A DNA stretch of 64,000 bases from Rhizobium sp. Root1203 (GCF_001424945.1 NZ_LMCW01000012.1:64642-128641), one strand, 5' to 3'; positions 36,716-45,241 are shown, numbered from the stretch's first letter. Notes: generated by a model from the sequence alone, not told the origin. A program made the numbers and translations.

Positions 36716-37411
36716 TTGATCAAATCGAACTCCGTTGTCGTCGTTGGGGATATGAACCCGGCCATTTTTTCGCCGGCATGGATTCGGCGCTACATTGATC
36801 TGACGATCGACGACGGCTCCGAGGCCGAGGTCCACGTGATTCACTCAGAGATCGCAGACTTCATGCTAAGCGACCTTCGGTTCACCGTCGAGCGCAACCG
36901 AATTACGCTTCGGTCGATGGTTCACGACATGGAACTCCTGGTGGCTATCTTCCAACAGATGTTTGGGGAGGTTCTAGGTCACACACCGATCTGGGCTTAT
37001 GGCGTCAATCTAGAACGCCACGTCGACTTCGGGTCATTCGAAAAGAGAAACGAACTCGGAAGACGACTATGCCCCCTTGAGCCGTGGGGGGATTGGGCGA
37101 AGGACTTTGAGAACAAAAACCCAAAAATGAATGGCGGCATGTCCACTGTAAGTATGAAGAAGCAGTTGAGTCTGGAGCCAGAAGCGTACGAAATATTTAC
37201 GATCCAGCCTTCGAACGCGAAGGAAATGGACCAAAGTGGCGTATTCTTCGGAATGAACAATCACTTCAGCCAGGTGACTGGAAAGGACAAGACGGACGAA
37301 TCTTTTCGGAAGCACTTGCTTCAAGTGATGCGAGAGAACGTCCCGTCGTACGTTTCGAATTTCGAGGGCATTGTTGATCATTTCATGGCTTGGGGGGAAA
37401 TCCATGATTAA
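36716..37411 (+). CDS. Unknown protein A of a three-gene prophage cargo module
   Basis: A 231-residue soluble protein I do not recognise. It begins MIKSNSVVVVGDMNPAIFSP and contains ITLRSMVHDMELLVAIFQQM and TPIWAYGVNLERHVDFG. No signal peptide, membrane span or known catalytic motif is visible. A TTG start at 36716 follows GAGG; an ATG at 36751 is an alternative. GC content is clearly lower than in the host part. Its end overlaps protein B by 8 bp, so the products likely act together. Confidence 0.65.
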   Translation: MIKSNSVVVVGDMNPAIFSPAWIRRYIDLTIDDGSEAEVHVIHSEIADFMLSDLRFTVERNRITLRSMVHDMELLVAIFQQMFGEVLGHTPIWAYGVNLERHVDFGSFEKRNELGRRLCPLEPWGDWAKDFENKNPKMNGGMSTVSMKKQLSLEPEAYEIFTIQPSNAKEMDQSGVFFGMNNHFSQVTGKDKTDESFRKHLLQVMRENVPSYVSNFEGIVDHFMAWGEIHD

Positions 37412-38003
37412 AAGCAAACAAACCGATACGAGTGGGCTGTCAAGGTCGCTGGACACTACCAACTCTTTGTTCTCCGAGTTGAGTTCGAACAAGGAAACAA
37501 TTTGGAGCGGGTACTTTGCCGAGCTCTTTTCGGACATTTCGCGACATTCGGCGACCCTTCCAGAAGATCCGACGGCTGCGGACATATCCGCTCCGTCATC
37601 TGAAACGCAGGGCGGTGCGAAGTCCGCTCCTCAATACCTTGAAAGGCTGTCCAGTCTTGAGGGAAAGATGGTCGGGCCAGAAACAGGCTACTTCCACCGA
37701 CGGTTTATTGGCCGCGAGAGTTTCAGGGGTCTGGTAGCAGGGACGGATGGCACGCGATTTCATGCTGTTATTCAGGATCGAAATGGCGACAAGTACGAGT
37801 ATGATTTTTCCGATGACGAATTGCCGGAAAAGCAGAGGGCAGATGTCAGAGTAGGCTCTCCGGTCGTGATCCACATTGGATTTGAATATCGAGGGAGCAC
37901 TAAGATCAACATGATGAAGATATACCTCGCGAACTACGAGCGAAAGAAGTCCGCGACGCGGGCTGAGTTGATCAAGCGGAAAGCGGCATCCTGGACCTTC
38001 TGA
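37404..38003 (+). CDS. Unknown protein B of the cargo module
   Basis: A 199-residue protein. The first half is polar and low-complexity, rich in Ser and Thr. Residues about 90-180 look like a small beta-barrel, with FRGLVAGTDGTRFHAVIQDR and VGSPVVIHIGFEY. The C-terminus is basic (RAELIKRKAASWTF). GGGGGAAATCC precedes the ATG at 37404. Overlaps of 8 bp upstream and a TGATG overlap downstream tie it to A and C. Function unknown; an adaptor or nucleic-acid binding role is conceivable. Confidence 0.65.
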   Translation: MIKSKQTDTSGLSRSLDTTNSLFSELSSNKETIWSGYFAELFSDISRHSATLPEDPTAADISAPSSETQGGAKSAPQYLERLSSLEGKMVGPETGYFHRRFIGRESFRGLVAGTDGTRFHAVIQDRNGDKYEYDFSDDELPEKQRADVRVGSPVVIHIGFEYRGSTKINMMKIYLANYERKKSATRAELIKRKAASWTF

Positions 38004-39028
38004 TGTACCTTCGTATTATTGGGTCTGCCCCAGGGGAAAGCCTGGTCATCATCTTCGACTGCGGCTCGGTCATTACGATAGATTGCTGTCAGACGGGAAA
38101 GATTAACCACACGCTGCAAGCCTTGAGTGATCTGGGTGTTGATCCCGACAAGGTGATCTACAACGTAATAACCCATTTTCACGACGATCACATCAAAGGA
38201 GCTTCCGAGCTAATAGCTCATTGCCCGAAATCAAAGGTAGTCATCCCGGATGCGTGGACAAAGGACGTCTTTCGCATGTTTGTCGCTACTGTATCGGATG
38301 ACACGTCGCTGGCTCGAGTATCCGTTACGAGAGAAATCGAGAAGGTTTTCGACCTGCTGCAGGTGGAAAAGACCAGGTTGTTCCCCGTTTCCGAATTGAC
38401 ATTGCTTTATCCACCGCCTGCACACGGGGCGACGACAGAATTCCTAACTGTGATGACACCCACTGCTGTTCGAAAATCTAAATTTCTGGCATCTCTTGCT
38501 GAGAGCATCGAAGCCGGGGACGCTGACACCTACGGTTTCTGCGAGAATAACAAGAACTGGACTTCGATCTGCTGTATTCTCAAATACGACGGAAAATATG
38601 TGTTCCTCGGCGGTGATGTCGAAAATTTTGCACCTGACTACGATCTGACGGCGATCCACAACTCGCACCTAAAGCCTGTCACGAGGTACGAGTTGGTGAA
38701 GCTCCCTCATCACGGGTCGCGAACCAGTTTCTGTGACGAATTAAAGGCCCTTATTCATGCGGAAGACACGGTAGTCGCGATGACGCCGTATCCTCGTGGG
38801 CGAAAACAACTGCCCAATCAAGACACTGTTGCTTATCTTGGCAATGTGGCTAAGACTTTCGTGCTTTCCGGACAAAAGATTAAAACCCCGAGGTCCCAGA
38901 GAAGGCGGCGGAGCAACTTCGTCATTGATCCCGTGCCTGCTTATCGTCCCGGGGTGCTAGATTTTATGGACGGAGAAGTTGCCGTGAATCTTTGCGAGAG
39001 CTTGACGGACTATCTCGCGTCCCGTTGA
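38003..39028 (+). CDS. Metallo-beta-lactamase-fold hydrolase of the cargo module (ComEC-like MBL)
   Basis: A 341-residue MBL-fold protein without signal peptide or membrane spans. The metal site HxHxDH is H58, H60, D62, H63 in THFHDDHIKGA. Further ligands are in VFLGGDVENF and KLPHHGSRTSF. The LPHHGS form resembles the free-standing ComEC/Rec2 type MBL domains, which may act on nucleic acids or nucleotides. The gene starts in the TGA of protein B. The substrate is unknown. It converges on the PrtN-like gene 43 bp away. Confidence 0.78.
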   Translation: MYLRIIGSAPGESLVIIFDCGSVITIDCCQTGKINHTLQALSDLGVDPDKVIYNVITHFHDDHIKGASELIAHCPKSKVVIPDAWTKDVFRMFVATVSDDTSLARVSVTREIEKVFDLLQVEKTRLFPVSELTLLYPPPAHGATTEFLTVMTPTAVRKSKFLASLAESIEAGDADTYGFCENNKNWTSICCILKYDGKYVFLGGDVENFAPDYDLTAIHNSHLKPVTRYELVKLPHHGSRTSFCDELKALIHAEDTVVAMTPYPRGRKQLPNQDTVAYLGNVAKTFVLSGQKIKTPRSQRRRRSNFVIDPVPAYRPGVLDFMDGEVAVNLCESLTDYLASR

Positions 39029-39071
39029 CAGGTTTCACTTCCTTCCTGTCTCCAATGTTCGCCGATCGCAG

Positions 39072-39362
39072 CTAAGGACGGTGAAGTTGCCGGAATTCTT
39101 TAAGCGCCGCCTCGCGCCTGTCGTCGAGATAGTTGGCGAGATCCTGAAGATACACTCCCTTCTGGCACTTCTGTGACGTCTCGGCGCGAATAACAGGAAT
39201 CGCAATCTCGCCAGCGCCGACCTTCCGGAGAAACTTGTCAGGTGTGAGGTGGCTGAAGTAGTCCCTGCAAACATTCTCGACGGGGATAATCGCTTGTCCG
39301 CCATATTGTGCGAACAACAGAAATGCTGTCGAGAAACTGGGCTCCACGGTTGCGTGCTTCAC
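39072..39362 (-). CDS. Pyocin activator PrtN-like protein
   Basis: A 96-residue protein whose core FLLFAQYGGQAIIPVENVC then DYFSHLTPDKFLRKVGAGEI is the PrtN family signature; PrtN activates pyocin genes in Pseudomonas. A GTG start at 39362 follows GGAGG and overlaps the upstream stop as GTGA. It ends the leftward early operon, so it may act as a delayed regulator of phage genes. Confidence 0.82.
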   Translation of the reverse strand: MKHATVEPSFSTAFLLFAQYGGQAIIPVENVCRDYFSHLTPDKFLRKVGAGEIAIPVIRAETSQKCQKGVYLQDLANYLDDRREAALKEFRQLHRP

Positions 39363-39589
39363 TGTACAGCCCTCCTTTTTCCTTTGGCCTCGATGGTCAT
39401 GAGCCTTGCGGCAAGCTTTGAGCCGGCTTGGCATGGTGCGGCAACACTCACGTTCTCGGCGTCGGCCGTGAACTGAGCGCCGCAGGTGTATTGAGCAAGC
39501 CCTGCGGGAATGCGTCGGAAGCGAACACGCGCGCCGCCGCAGCATGGGCAACGACCTTGGGAAAGCAACTTGTCTGTGAACGGCGACAT
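39359..39589 (-). CDS. Small zinc-ribbon-like phage protein
   Basis: A 76-residue protein starting MSPFTDKLLSQGRCPCCGG. CPCC near residue 15 and a single C in the QYTCGAQF region give an incomplete zinc-ribbon look. Translation is coupled to the PrtN-like gene by a GTGA overlap. No function known. Confidence 0.6.
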   Translation of the reverse strand: MSPFTDKLLSQGRCPCCGGARVRFRRIPAGLAQYTCGAQFTADAENVSVAAPCQAGSKLAARLMTIEAKGKRRAVQ

Positions 39590-39591
39590 GA

Positions 39592-40083
39592 TCAAAGCAG
39601 GCTCCGCTGCGCAGGGTGAGTGATGGTCCGCTCGGCCCGTCCCTGGAGGCGTTGGCGCCAGTCGAAAAAACCGAGCGCGCCTTTCACTGTGACCGGAGTT
39701 GGGAGGTACTGTTGATCCTCAAGTACGAAGCCGTAGCGTCCAAAAAACCATGGGCTGTCGTGGCATCGCACTACGTCGACGATCGTGGCAACGCCGATGA
39801 TGGCGCCGAATCTCACGTCTTCCTGGTCAACGCGGCTCATGTAGCTCATCGGCGTTGCGCCAACACAATCGTTCAGAACTTCGCGGTAGCTTTCGCTGTC
39901 CTCTTCGAAATTCCGATTGATGAACGCACTGGCGTGGATACAGACGCGGCCGCGCTGATTGGTGTTCCACTGGCGGTTTTCGATATCTTTCCAGCCCCTG
40001 ACGATCGCGTGCGCCCATGGTTGGCGAACAGACAATGCAAGCGCGGGGAGTTCAGATTCCTGCAGGGTGCAAATTATGTTCAT
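39592..40083 (-). CDS. ASCH-domain protein
   Basis: A 163-residue protein. LSVRQPWAHAIVRGWKDIEN starts the ASCH domain, a PUA-like RNA-binding fold; GAIIGVATIVDVVRC and KGALGFFDW follow. Phage ASCH proteins are common, and some family members act on modified nucleosides. GGGGAAG precedes the ATG at 40083. Part of the leftward early operon. Confidence 0.8.
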   Translation of the reverse strand: MNIICTLQESELPALALSVRQPWAHAIVRGWKDIENRQWNTNQRGRVCIHASAFINRNFEEDSESYREVLNDCVGATPMSYMSRVDQEDVRFGAIIGVATIVDVVRCHDSPWFFGRYGFVLEDQQYLPTPVTVKGALGFFDWRQRLQGRAERTITHPAQRSLL

Positions 40084-40084
40084 T

Positions 40085-40264
40085 CTAGTGGCTTCCCCTA
40101 AGTCTGATCGCGCCTGGCAGCTTGCCGCCACCCCAGTGTCTCGTGCAGGCATCGTAGTTGTGATCACGCCCGCCGCAGTAGGTGCAACGCAGGTTGGTGG
40201 CTGTGCCGTTGGATGGGCAACAGGTGTATGGATGGCCGTCTTTTCCGCAGTATGAGCAGCGCAT
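40085..40264 (-). CDS. Zinc-knuckle (CCHC) mini-protein
   Basis: A 59-residue protein with two zinc-knuckle units, CSYCGKDGHPYTC and CTYCGGRDHNYDAC, each fitting C-x2-C-x4-H-x4-C. Such knuckles bind single-stranded nucleic acid. The ATG at 40264 overlaps the upstream stop (TAATG) and has GGAGG 7 bp before it. Confidence 0.75.
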   Translation of the reverse strand: MRCSYCGKDGHPYTCCPSNGTATNLRCTYCGGRDHNYDACTRHWGGGKLPGAIRLRGSH

Positions 40265-40806
40265 TAGCACTCCTCCCTATTATCGGGCGCTCGATCGAGG
40301 CGATCGATCTCAGCTATAATCAAGGCGGCCGCTTTCACGAGATCGCGACGGCGATCCGTCGGTTTCCACCATGAGCGCGACCAAGGCCAGATCGAAAGCC
40401 ATGCGGACCAACCGATTATCGGCTGGCTATCAACGGTGAGCCCTTCAGGCATTGTGGTAGAGGCACGAGCACTGTCGCTGATCGAGGCAAACATGGCGTA
40501 GCATGCACCTGCTAGAGCAAGGCTTCGGTCGTCATGGGCGTCGTCGTGTTCTGGGGTCCAGCCTTCAGCCTCCATCTGGCGGCGGCGCTCGGCGAACACA
40601 TCTTGAACGGCGAGCACAATCTCTCTCGGCTCAAGGCGTACCTCCCTGACTGCGGGTGATGGGCCCCGGTTGATTTCGCGAAGACGGTCTGAGAAGGCCT
40701 GCACGGTCTCCTCTACGATCTCGGCGCGTTCGATCGCTCCGCATTGGCAGAACTCGGGCTGGGCGCGGAAGCGGGTGCATGGGCAGAAGTCGTCGTGCTT
40801 GATCAA
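40264..40806 (-). CDS. Conserved phage protein of unknown function
   Basis: A 180-residue protein. CPCTRFRAQPEFCQC suggests a small N-terminal zinc site. The C-terminal half has AERRRQMEAEGWTPEHDDAH, SLALAGACYAMFAS and WWKPTDRRRDLVKAAALIIA, a pattern I know from many phage proteins without assigned function. TTG at 40806 is chosen because GGAGG lies 8 bp upstream and the frame further up overlaps a better gene. Confidence 0.7.
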   Translation of the reverse strand: MIKHDDFCPCTRFRAQPEFCQCGAIERAEIVEETVQAFSDRLREINRGPSPAVREVRLEPREIVLAVQDVFAERRRQMEAEGWTPEHDDAHDDRSLALAGACYAMFASISDSARASTTMPEGLTVDSQPIIGWSAWLSIWPWSRSWWKPTDRRRDLVKAAALIIAEIDRLDRAPDNREEC

Positions 40807-40850
40807 CGCTAAATCCTCCGAGTGGGTAGGGATGGCCCGAAGGCCATCCC

Positions 40851-41117
40851 TTATGCTGCCGGCGTGAAATCCACGTAGTAGGTGTCGCCGGAGGAGAAAT
40901 TCCCGAAGAGCGCCGGATTGGCGACTACGATGGAGAAGTCGACTGAGGGGGAGAACTTCGAGAACGTATTGTTCTCGTCCGAGCCGTCGGCAGGATACGG
41001 CCCATCGCTTTTGGCGACGCCGTGGAAGCGAAGCGTCTCGTTGACGGTCTCGCCTGTCTCCGGATTGCGATATGGGGTGCAGGAGCCTACCCGCACTTTT
41101 GCGCGCATGTTGGTCAT
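40851..41117 (-). CDS. Hypothetical phage protein (88 aa)
   Basis: Starts MTNMRAKVRVGSCTPYRNPE after an AAGGA site and reads as a beta-rich protein with a C-terminal GDTYYVDFTPAA. No motif recognised. It fits the spacing of the leftward operon, and its codon usage resembles its neighbours. Confidence 0.65.
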   Translation of the reverse strand: MTNMRAKVRVGSCTPYRNPETGETVNETLRFHGVAKSDGPYPADGSDENNTFSKFSPSVDFSIVVANPALFGNFSSGDTYYVDFTPAA

Positions 41118-41135
41118 GTCGTTCCTTCCGACCGG

Positions 41136-41327
41136 TCATTGATCGAGACACTCCCTCAACTCGGCGACCGTCAAATCCGGGTCGAGGTTTTCCAAAAACA
41201 ACAGAAGGGTTTTGCGAGTGACGGCGACATCGCCGCGGCTCACGGTGCGACGTTCGGCGATGAAACCGCCAGTCGGGATGCGCCCGCCGGCCGCTAGCGC
41301 AAGGGCTTCCTCGATCTCAGTTTCCAT
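41136..41327 (-). CDS. Hypothetical phage protein (63 aa)
   Basis: A helical 63-residue protein, METEIEEALALAAGGRIPTG at the start and DLTVAELRECLDQ at the end. It overlaps the upstream gene by 11 bp, which supports it as a coupled gene. Function unknown. Confidence 0.55.
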   Translation of the reverse strand: METEIEEALALAAGGRIPTGGFIAERRTVSRGDVAVTRKTLLLFLENLDPDLTVAELRECLDQ

Positions 41328-42252
41328 CGATCGAGACCTCCGACGCGGTTGCCGGATCTAGGCCCGGAAGGGGCCCGCGGCCATGCCGCGTTGCGCGTTT
41401 TGCGCGGATGCGGGCGATAGTCTCGGGCCGCTGCAGCTTTTCGAGATCAGCCTCGGCGCAGTTCATCAGGTCGATACCTGCGACGACACATAGCGAAGTC
41501 AGCGTGAGCATCGCCGCGCCGATCTCCTTGCGGGGATCGCCGGTCGGCCGATCGTAGGTGTAGTCGACCAGCTTATGAGCATCCTCGCGGCTCATGCCGA
41601 GCGCCTGGCAGGTCTCATTGACCTCCTCGAAGAAGCGAGCAAGCCGCTCCGCTACGTCGGTTGGATCGTCGTGGAACAAGGCATGGTGAGCCATCGCGAC
41701 ACGCTCTTGGTACCCGACCAAAGATTGTGCCGGAACAGGTAGGGCGCGAGACCGTAAATCAGCGGCCTCCTGTTTCGCTTTTGCACTGGCTCGCAGGTAA
41801 TGGTTTCGGTTGCACCTTGGATCGGTCGCGCGCACCGCATACTCCTCAGCGAGGAGATCAAGGTGAGCCGCCGCTTCTTCGATTTCAGCGGGCGTAAAGA
41901 CCACCACATGCGTCGATGGAGGTGGGGTGATGAGATCGAAGCGCTTTTCGAACTCGGATAGACCAAGGTAGGCAAGTTTCGTGCTGCCTTCCCGCCGTAA
42001 GGTGACACCATCGGGACCCTGCGAGACGAGTTCGCAGATATCGCCGTTGATCAGGTTGATGTACTTCGGAAAGTCAGGCGCTGGAAGCGTCGAGGGCTGC
42101 GGGGAGACGTAAAGGGGAACCCCGCCGGCGCAAGCTTCTTGGTCTTCCGAATAGACCGTGACGGTTAGCCAAGGATCTCCCGACGTAATTCGGTCCCATT
42201 GGCGTTTTGGTACCCAGGCGAAAGGCTCGGGATTGTGTTTCGCTTCAGTCAT
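41317..42252 (-). CDS. Phage protein with C-terminal MazG-like NTP pyrophosphohydrolase domain
   Basis: A 311-residue protein. Residues about 180-300 carry an all-alpha MazG-like domain: VGYQERVAMAHHALFHDD, ERLARFFEEVNETCQALGMS, HKLVDYTYDRPTGDPRKEIG, then IRAKRATRHG. The EE...E and the downstream E/D positions fit magnesium binding. The N-terminal part (EPFAWVPKRQWDRITSG) is a separate phage-type region. It may clean or adjust nucleotide pools during replication. Confidence 0.78.
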   Translation of the reverse strand: MTEAKHNPEPFAWVPKRQWDRITSGDPWLTVTVYSEDQEACAGGVPLYVSPQPSTLPAPDFPKYINLINGDICELVSQGPDGVTLRREGSTKLAYLGLSEFEKRFDLITPPPSTHVVVFTPAEIEEAAAHLDLLAEEYAVRATDPRCNRNHYLRASAKAKQEAADLRSRALPVPAQSLVGYQERVAMAHHALFHDDPTDVAERLARFFEEVNETCQALGMSREDAHKLVDYTYDRPTGDPRKEIGAAMLTLTSLCVVAGIDLMNCAEADLEKLQRPETIARIRAKRATRHGRGPLPGLDPATASEVSIDGN

Positions 42253-42259
42253 TGTGGCC

Positions 42260-43390
42260 TCACACGCGCATCGGCATAAGCACGATCAAGTTTTCGGGGT
42301 GCGCTCCGGGATTGCGGAGCACGGCGGGGCCTCCGGCGTCGTCGAGGCCCATCAGGACCTGTTCGCCGGGCAGGTGAGATAGGACGTCGTTGACGTAGCG
42401 GGCGTTGAACCCAACCTCGAGGCTCGCCTCGCCCTCGTAGGCCAGCTCGTCAGTTGCATCACCCGTGTCCGGGTTGGAGACATGCAGCTGCAGCTGTCCG
42501 GCTGCGAAGATGAAGCGCACGGCGCGGCCGCGCTCGCCGCTGATGGTCGCGACGCGGTCGATCGACGCGCCGAGCGTCGCGCCGTCCACTGTTGCCTGCA
42601 TCGGGCTATCCTGCGGCACGACGCGGACATAGTCGGGGAAGGTGCCGTCGACGAGTTTCGACGTCAGCAGCGACGATCCGCCGGAGATCCTGATTAGGGT
42701 ATCCGAGAGTTCGATGGTGACCTCGCCGGCCTTGGGGAGGATCTTCTCAATCACTTTGATTGCCTGGCGAGGGATGATGATGCCGGGCATGCCGGGATCG
42801 CTCTCGGCCGTGACGAATCTTTTCGAGAGCCGGTGCCCGTCGGTTGCCACGAACACCACTCCGCGGTGCTCGGCTGATGCCGCGGTCGGGTGCATGAAGA
42901 TACCGTTGAGATAGTATCGCGTTTCCTCAGTCGACATGGCGAAGCTGCAGGCACCGAGCGCCGCCGCGAGGTCGGCTGCCGGCAGCGTCACCTGGTGCGG
43001 GAATGCGCCGGCTAACTTCATCTCCGGGAAGTCCGTGGCAGGCAAAACCTGCAGGCTGAATTTGGAGCGGCCCGCCTTGATCGTGACGCCATCCAGTTTG
43101 GTACCGGAGCGGCGCGACACCTCGACCTCGCAGCCGTCGGGTAGCTTGCGCACGATATCAGCCAAAAGCGCGGCCGGGACGGTGAAATCCTCGAAGTCGA
43201 TTGCCGCACTGGCTTTGAAGGGCGTCGATGCCTCGATGTCGAGGTTTGTCAGCCGTGCATTGAGGGTACCGGCTGCCGCGCCCTTTTCGATCAGGACGTT
43301 CTGCAGAATCGGGATCGTGTTGCGCTTTTCGACGACGTTGGTGCTCAGCGCGAGCGCCGCCATCAGGGCGGACTTTTCAGCCGTGAACAT
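42260..43390 (-). CDS. dnaN: Phage-encoded DNA polymerase III beta subunit (sliding clamp)
   Basis: A 376-residue three-domain clamp. The N-terminus has NVVEKRNTIPILQNVLIE. The centre has TRYYLNGIFMH and FVATDGHRLSKR; later come KLVDGTFPDYVRVVP and the C-terminal LIVLMPMRV. These are DnaN landmarks, and the length is normal. It is unusual to find it inside an early phage operon: a second clamp could redirect the host polymerase to phage DNA. Confidence 0.92.
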   Translation of the reverse strand: MFTAEKSALMAALALSTNVVEKRNTIPILQNVLIEKGAAAGTLNARLTNLDIEASTPFKASAAIDFEDFTVPAALLADIVRKLPDGCEVEVSRRSGTKLDGVTIKAGRSKFSLQVLPATDFPEMKLAGAFPHQVTLPAADLAAALGACSFAMSTEETRYYLNGIFMHPTAASAEHRGVVFVATDGHRLSKRFVTAESDPGMPGIIIPRQAIKVIEKILPKAGEVTIELSDTLIRISGGSSLLTSKLVDGTFPDYVRVVPQDSPMQATVDGATLGASIDRVATISGERGRAVRFIFAAGQLQLHVSNPDTGDATDELAYEGEASLEVGFNARYVNDVLSHLPGEQVLMGLDDAGGPAVLRNPGAHPENLIVLMPMRV

Positions 43391-43910
43391 GGTCTGTTGT
43401 CTCCGGGAAGGTGGCCGGGATCAGGCTCTTGCCGTCCGGGCTAATGATGAAATATTGCGCCTCGCTCCAGTAGGCGGCATCGACCTGGACGGTCACCGGT
43501 TCGTCGCCATCAAAGACATCCAGGGCGTCGGCGTACTGGCGCGCGAAACTGTCAGCGCTCGCCGCCCAGATCTCGCTTTCGTCGTCATAGAAATGGTTCG
43601 GCGGCTGGCGATCGTCGGCGGGCAGCAACATGCCAGCGTAGCCGAAGAGATCGATGGTGAACGGGCAACGCTGCGAACCATGCAGCGATCCGTCCGGATT
43701 GATGGAGATGGTGACGTGCCCGTAGGCTTCGCACCATTTGAAGCCGACCTTGTCGCCGGGATCGTAGTCTGCGCGACGGCCAAGGAAAAATCCTTTGTCG
43801 TCAGCGTCATCGCTCTCCGGATCGAGCGGAGCGAGCCATGCGTCCGGGCTGTTGCGGCCCGTTGGCAGCCATTCGTCGATGAGGAAATCTGGATACCACA
43901 ATCTCTGCAT
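43377..43910 (-). CDS. Hypothetical phage protein (177 aa)
   Basis: Acidic protein starting MQRLWYPDFLIDEWLPTGRN. It is rich in Asp and aromatic residues, and no motif was recognised. It overlaps the clamp gene by 14 bp, so it is translated with it and may work with it. Confidence 0.65.
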   Translation of the reverse strand: MQRLWYPDFLIDEWLPTGRNSPDAWLAPLDPESDDADDKGFFLGRRADYDPGDKVGFKWCEAYGHVTISINPDGSLHGSQRCPFTIDLFGYAGMLLPADDRQPPNHFYDDESEIWAASADSFARQYADALDVFDGDEPVTVQVDAAYWSEAQYFIISPDGKSLIPATFPETTDHVHG

Positions 43911-43925
43911 GGCTCGCCCCGTCCT

Positions 43926-44864
43926 TCAGGCGCTCATTTCCGGCTGGCCCTGGAAGGACGGTGTGCCGGTTTCGGACGCGGCCTTCTCCATGTCGCGCAT
44001 CACCTGCTTGGTGATGTAGACGTCGGGCCGGTAGAGCTTGATGATCCACTTGATGCTCCCCGCCTGGAGGCGGTAGCGCAGGCGGACGGGAATGCGGACA
44101 GGCTCGCCCATGAAGAATGGCGACACCGATAGGATGAACATGCCCGGCACGTCGATCTTGTTGCCGTTGGCATCCTTGTGCTCTTCCTCGAAGGCGATCT
44201 GTCCTTCGCCAGTCTGCAGGGTCACTGCGTTCTTGACGCGGGTCTCTGCGAAGACTTGCAGGCCGCGCGATAGCGTGTGCATCTCGGTCGGATAGGCCAC
44301 CCGGAACCCAAACTTGTGCCGGAAGTCTTCTTCCTCGCCGTCATCGGGCGTGGAAAGCTCAGCGATGTGATCTTCGATAAACTCGGCGAACACGGTCTGT
44401 TCCATCGGCTTGCCGTCGATCCCGACCCATGCCTTCCACTCGTCGGACAGCGGAAAGTCGTAGCGGATCCTGTGCTTGCCGTTGTCGGCGGTGCCGCCAG
44501 TATCATTCTCGTGGTAGTCGACGACCATGGTCAAAGATGGCTTCTGCCAATCGGTATCGGCGAAGATGGCACTCGCCGGCGTTGCGTGCCGCGTGCCGAG
44601 ATCGATGAAGCTTTCCAGCGTTGTCACCTTGGCGGTGCCGCTCTTGCGCGCCGGAGCGAATCTATAGCGCTCGAATAGATCGGCGACAGTATCGACCCGG
44701 CCGTCTTCGCGATTGACGAAAACAGGGATCTGCTCGGGCACGCCATGCGATCTATCGTTTCGGACAAGCATCTCGATCTTCGAGCCGGCCTTGTCGGCGA
44801 GCGCGGTGATCGCCTCGATGTCGACGCCCATCGCGCTTTTCAGTTCCGGGTTGTCAGTGGTCAT
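43926..44864 (-). CDS. DUF2303-family phage protein
   Basis: A 312-residue protein. FVNREDGRVDTVADLFERYR, FIDLGTRHATPASAIFAD, LTMVVDYHENDTGGTADNGKH-type core and FGFRVAYPTEM match DUF2303 (YfdQ-like) proteins found beside phage SSB and recombination genes. The biochemical role is unknown. Confidence 0.82.
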   Translation of the reverse strand: MTTDNPELKSAMGVDIEAITALADKAGSKIEMLVRNDRSHGVPEQIPVFVNREDGRVDTVADLFERYRFAPARKSGTAKVTTLESFIDLGTRHATPASAIFADTDWQKPSLTMVVDYHENDTGGTADNGKHRIRYDFPLSDEWKAWVGIDGKPMEQTVFAEFIEDHIAELSTPDDGEEEDFRHKFGFRVAYPTEMHTLSRGLQVFAETRVKNAVTLQTGEGQIAFEEEHKDANGNKIDVPGMFILSVSPFFMGEPVRIPVRLRYRLQAGSIKWIIKLYRPDVYITKQVMRDMEKAASETGTPSFQGQPEMSA

Positions 44865-44896
44865 GTGTCAGCGTCCTTCGTTGCTGGCGTTAAGGA

Positions 44897-45241
44897 TCAA
44901 GCGGTTTCCGTCTGGCGCGAGACTTCGCGTGGGGAGAACATGTCGTGCTGCTGGGGATGCTCCGTGGAGAGCGCGCCACCTTCGGTGACCCAGTAGACGG
45001 ACGCGCGGCGCGGCCGCTTCGGCGTTTTGGTGGCGACGTCGGCGTTGATGGTCACCATGCCGTTGGCGACTGCGAAATCGAGTTTCAGGGTGAGGGCGCC
45101 CTTGAAGGTGGCCTTCGGGCTATCGTTGGAAAGGTCTGCCAGCTCGGTCAGCACTTCCTGCAGCTTCGAGGAGAACTCTTTGTTGAGTTCTCCTCCTTCA
45201 AGCATGCCGACCAGCGCCTGGCTGTCGCGGATGATTTTCAT
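44897..45241 (-). CDS. Hypothetical phage protein (114 aa)
   Basis: Begins MKIIRDSQALVGMLEGGELN and contains TFKGALTLKLDFAVANGMVT followed by a basic KTPKRPRRA stretch. It sits between SSB and DUF2303 genes, a spot where this kind of short protein recurs in phages. A role in DNA replication or recombination is inferred from context only. Confidence 0.65.
   Translation of the reverse strand: MKIIRDSQALVGMLEGGELNKEFSSKLQEVLTELADLSNDSPKATFKGALTLKLDFAVANGMVTINADVATKTPKRPRRASVYWVTEGGALSTEHPQQHDMFSPREVSRQTETA

Noticed and set aside
40807..41151. Upstream extension of the 40264-40806 gene
   Set aside because: This part is out of frame with, and overlaps, the more convincing 88-residue gene at 40851-41117; a TTG with a strong ribosome-binding site at 40806 explains the start.
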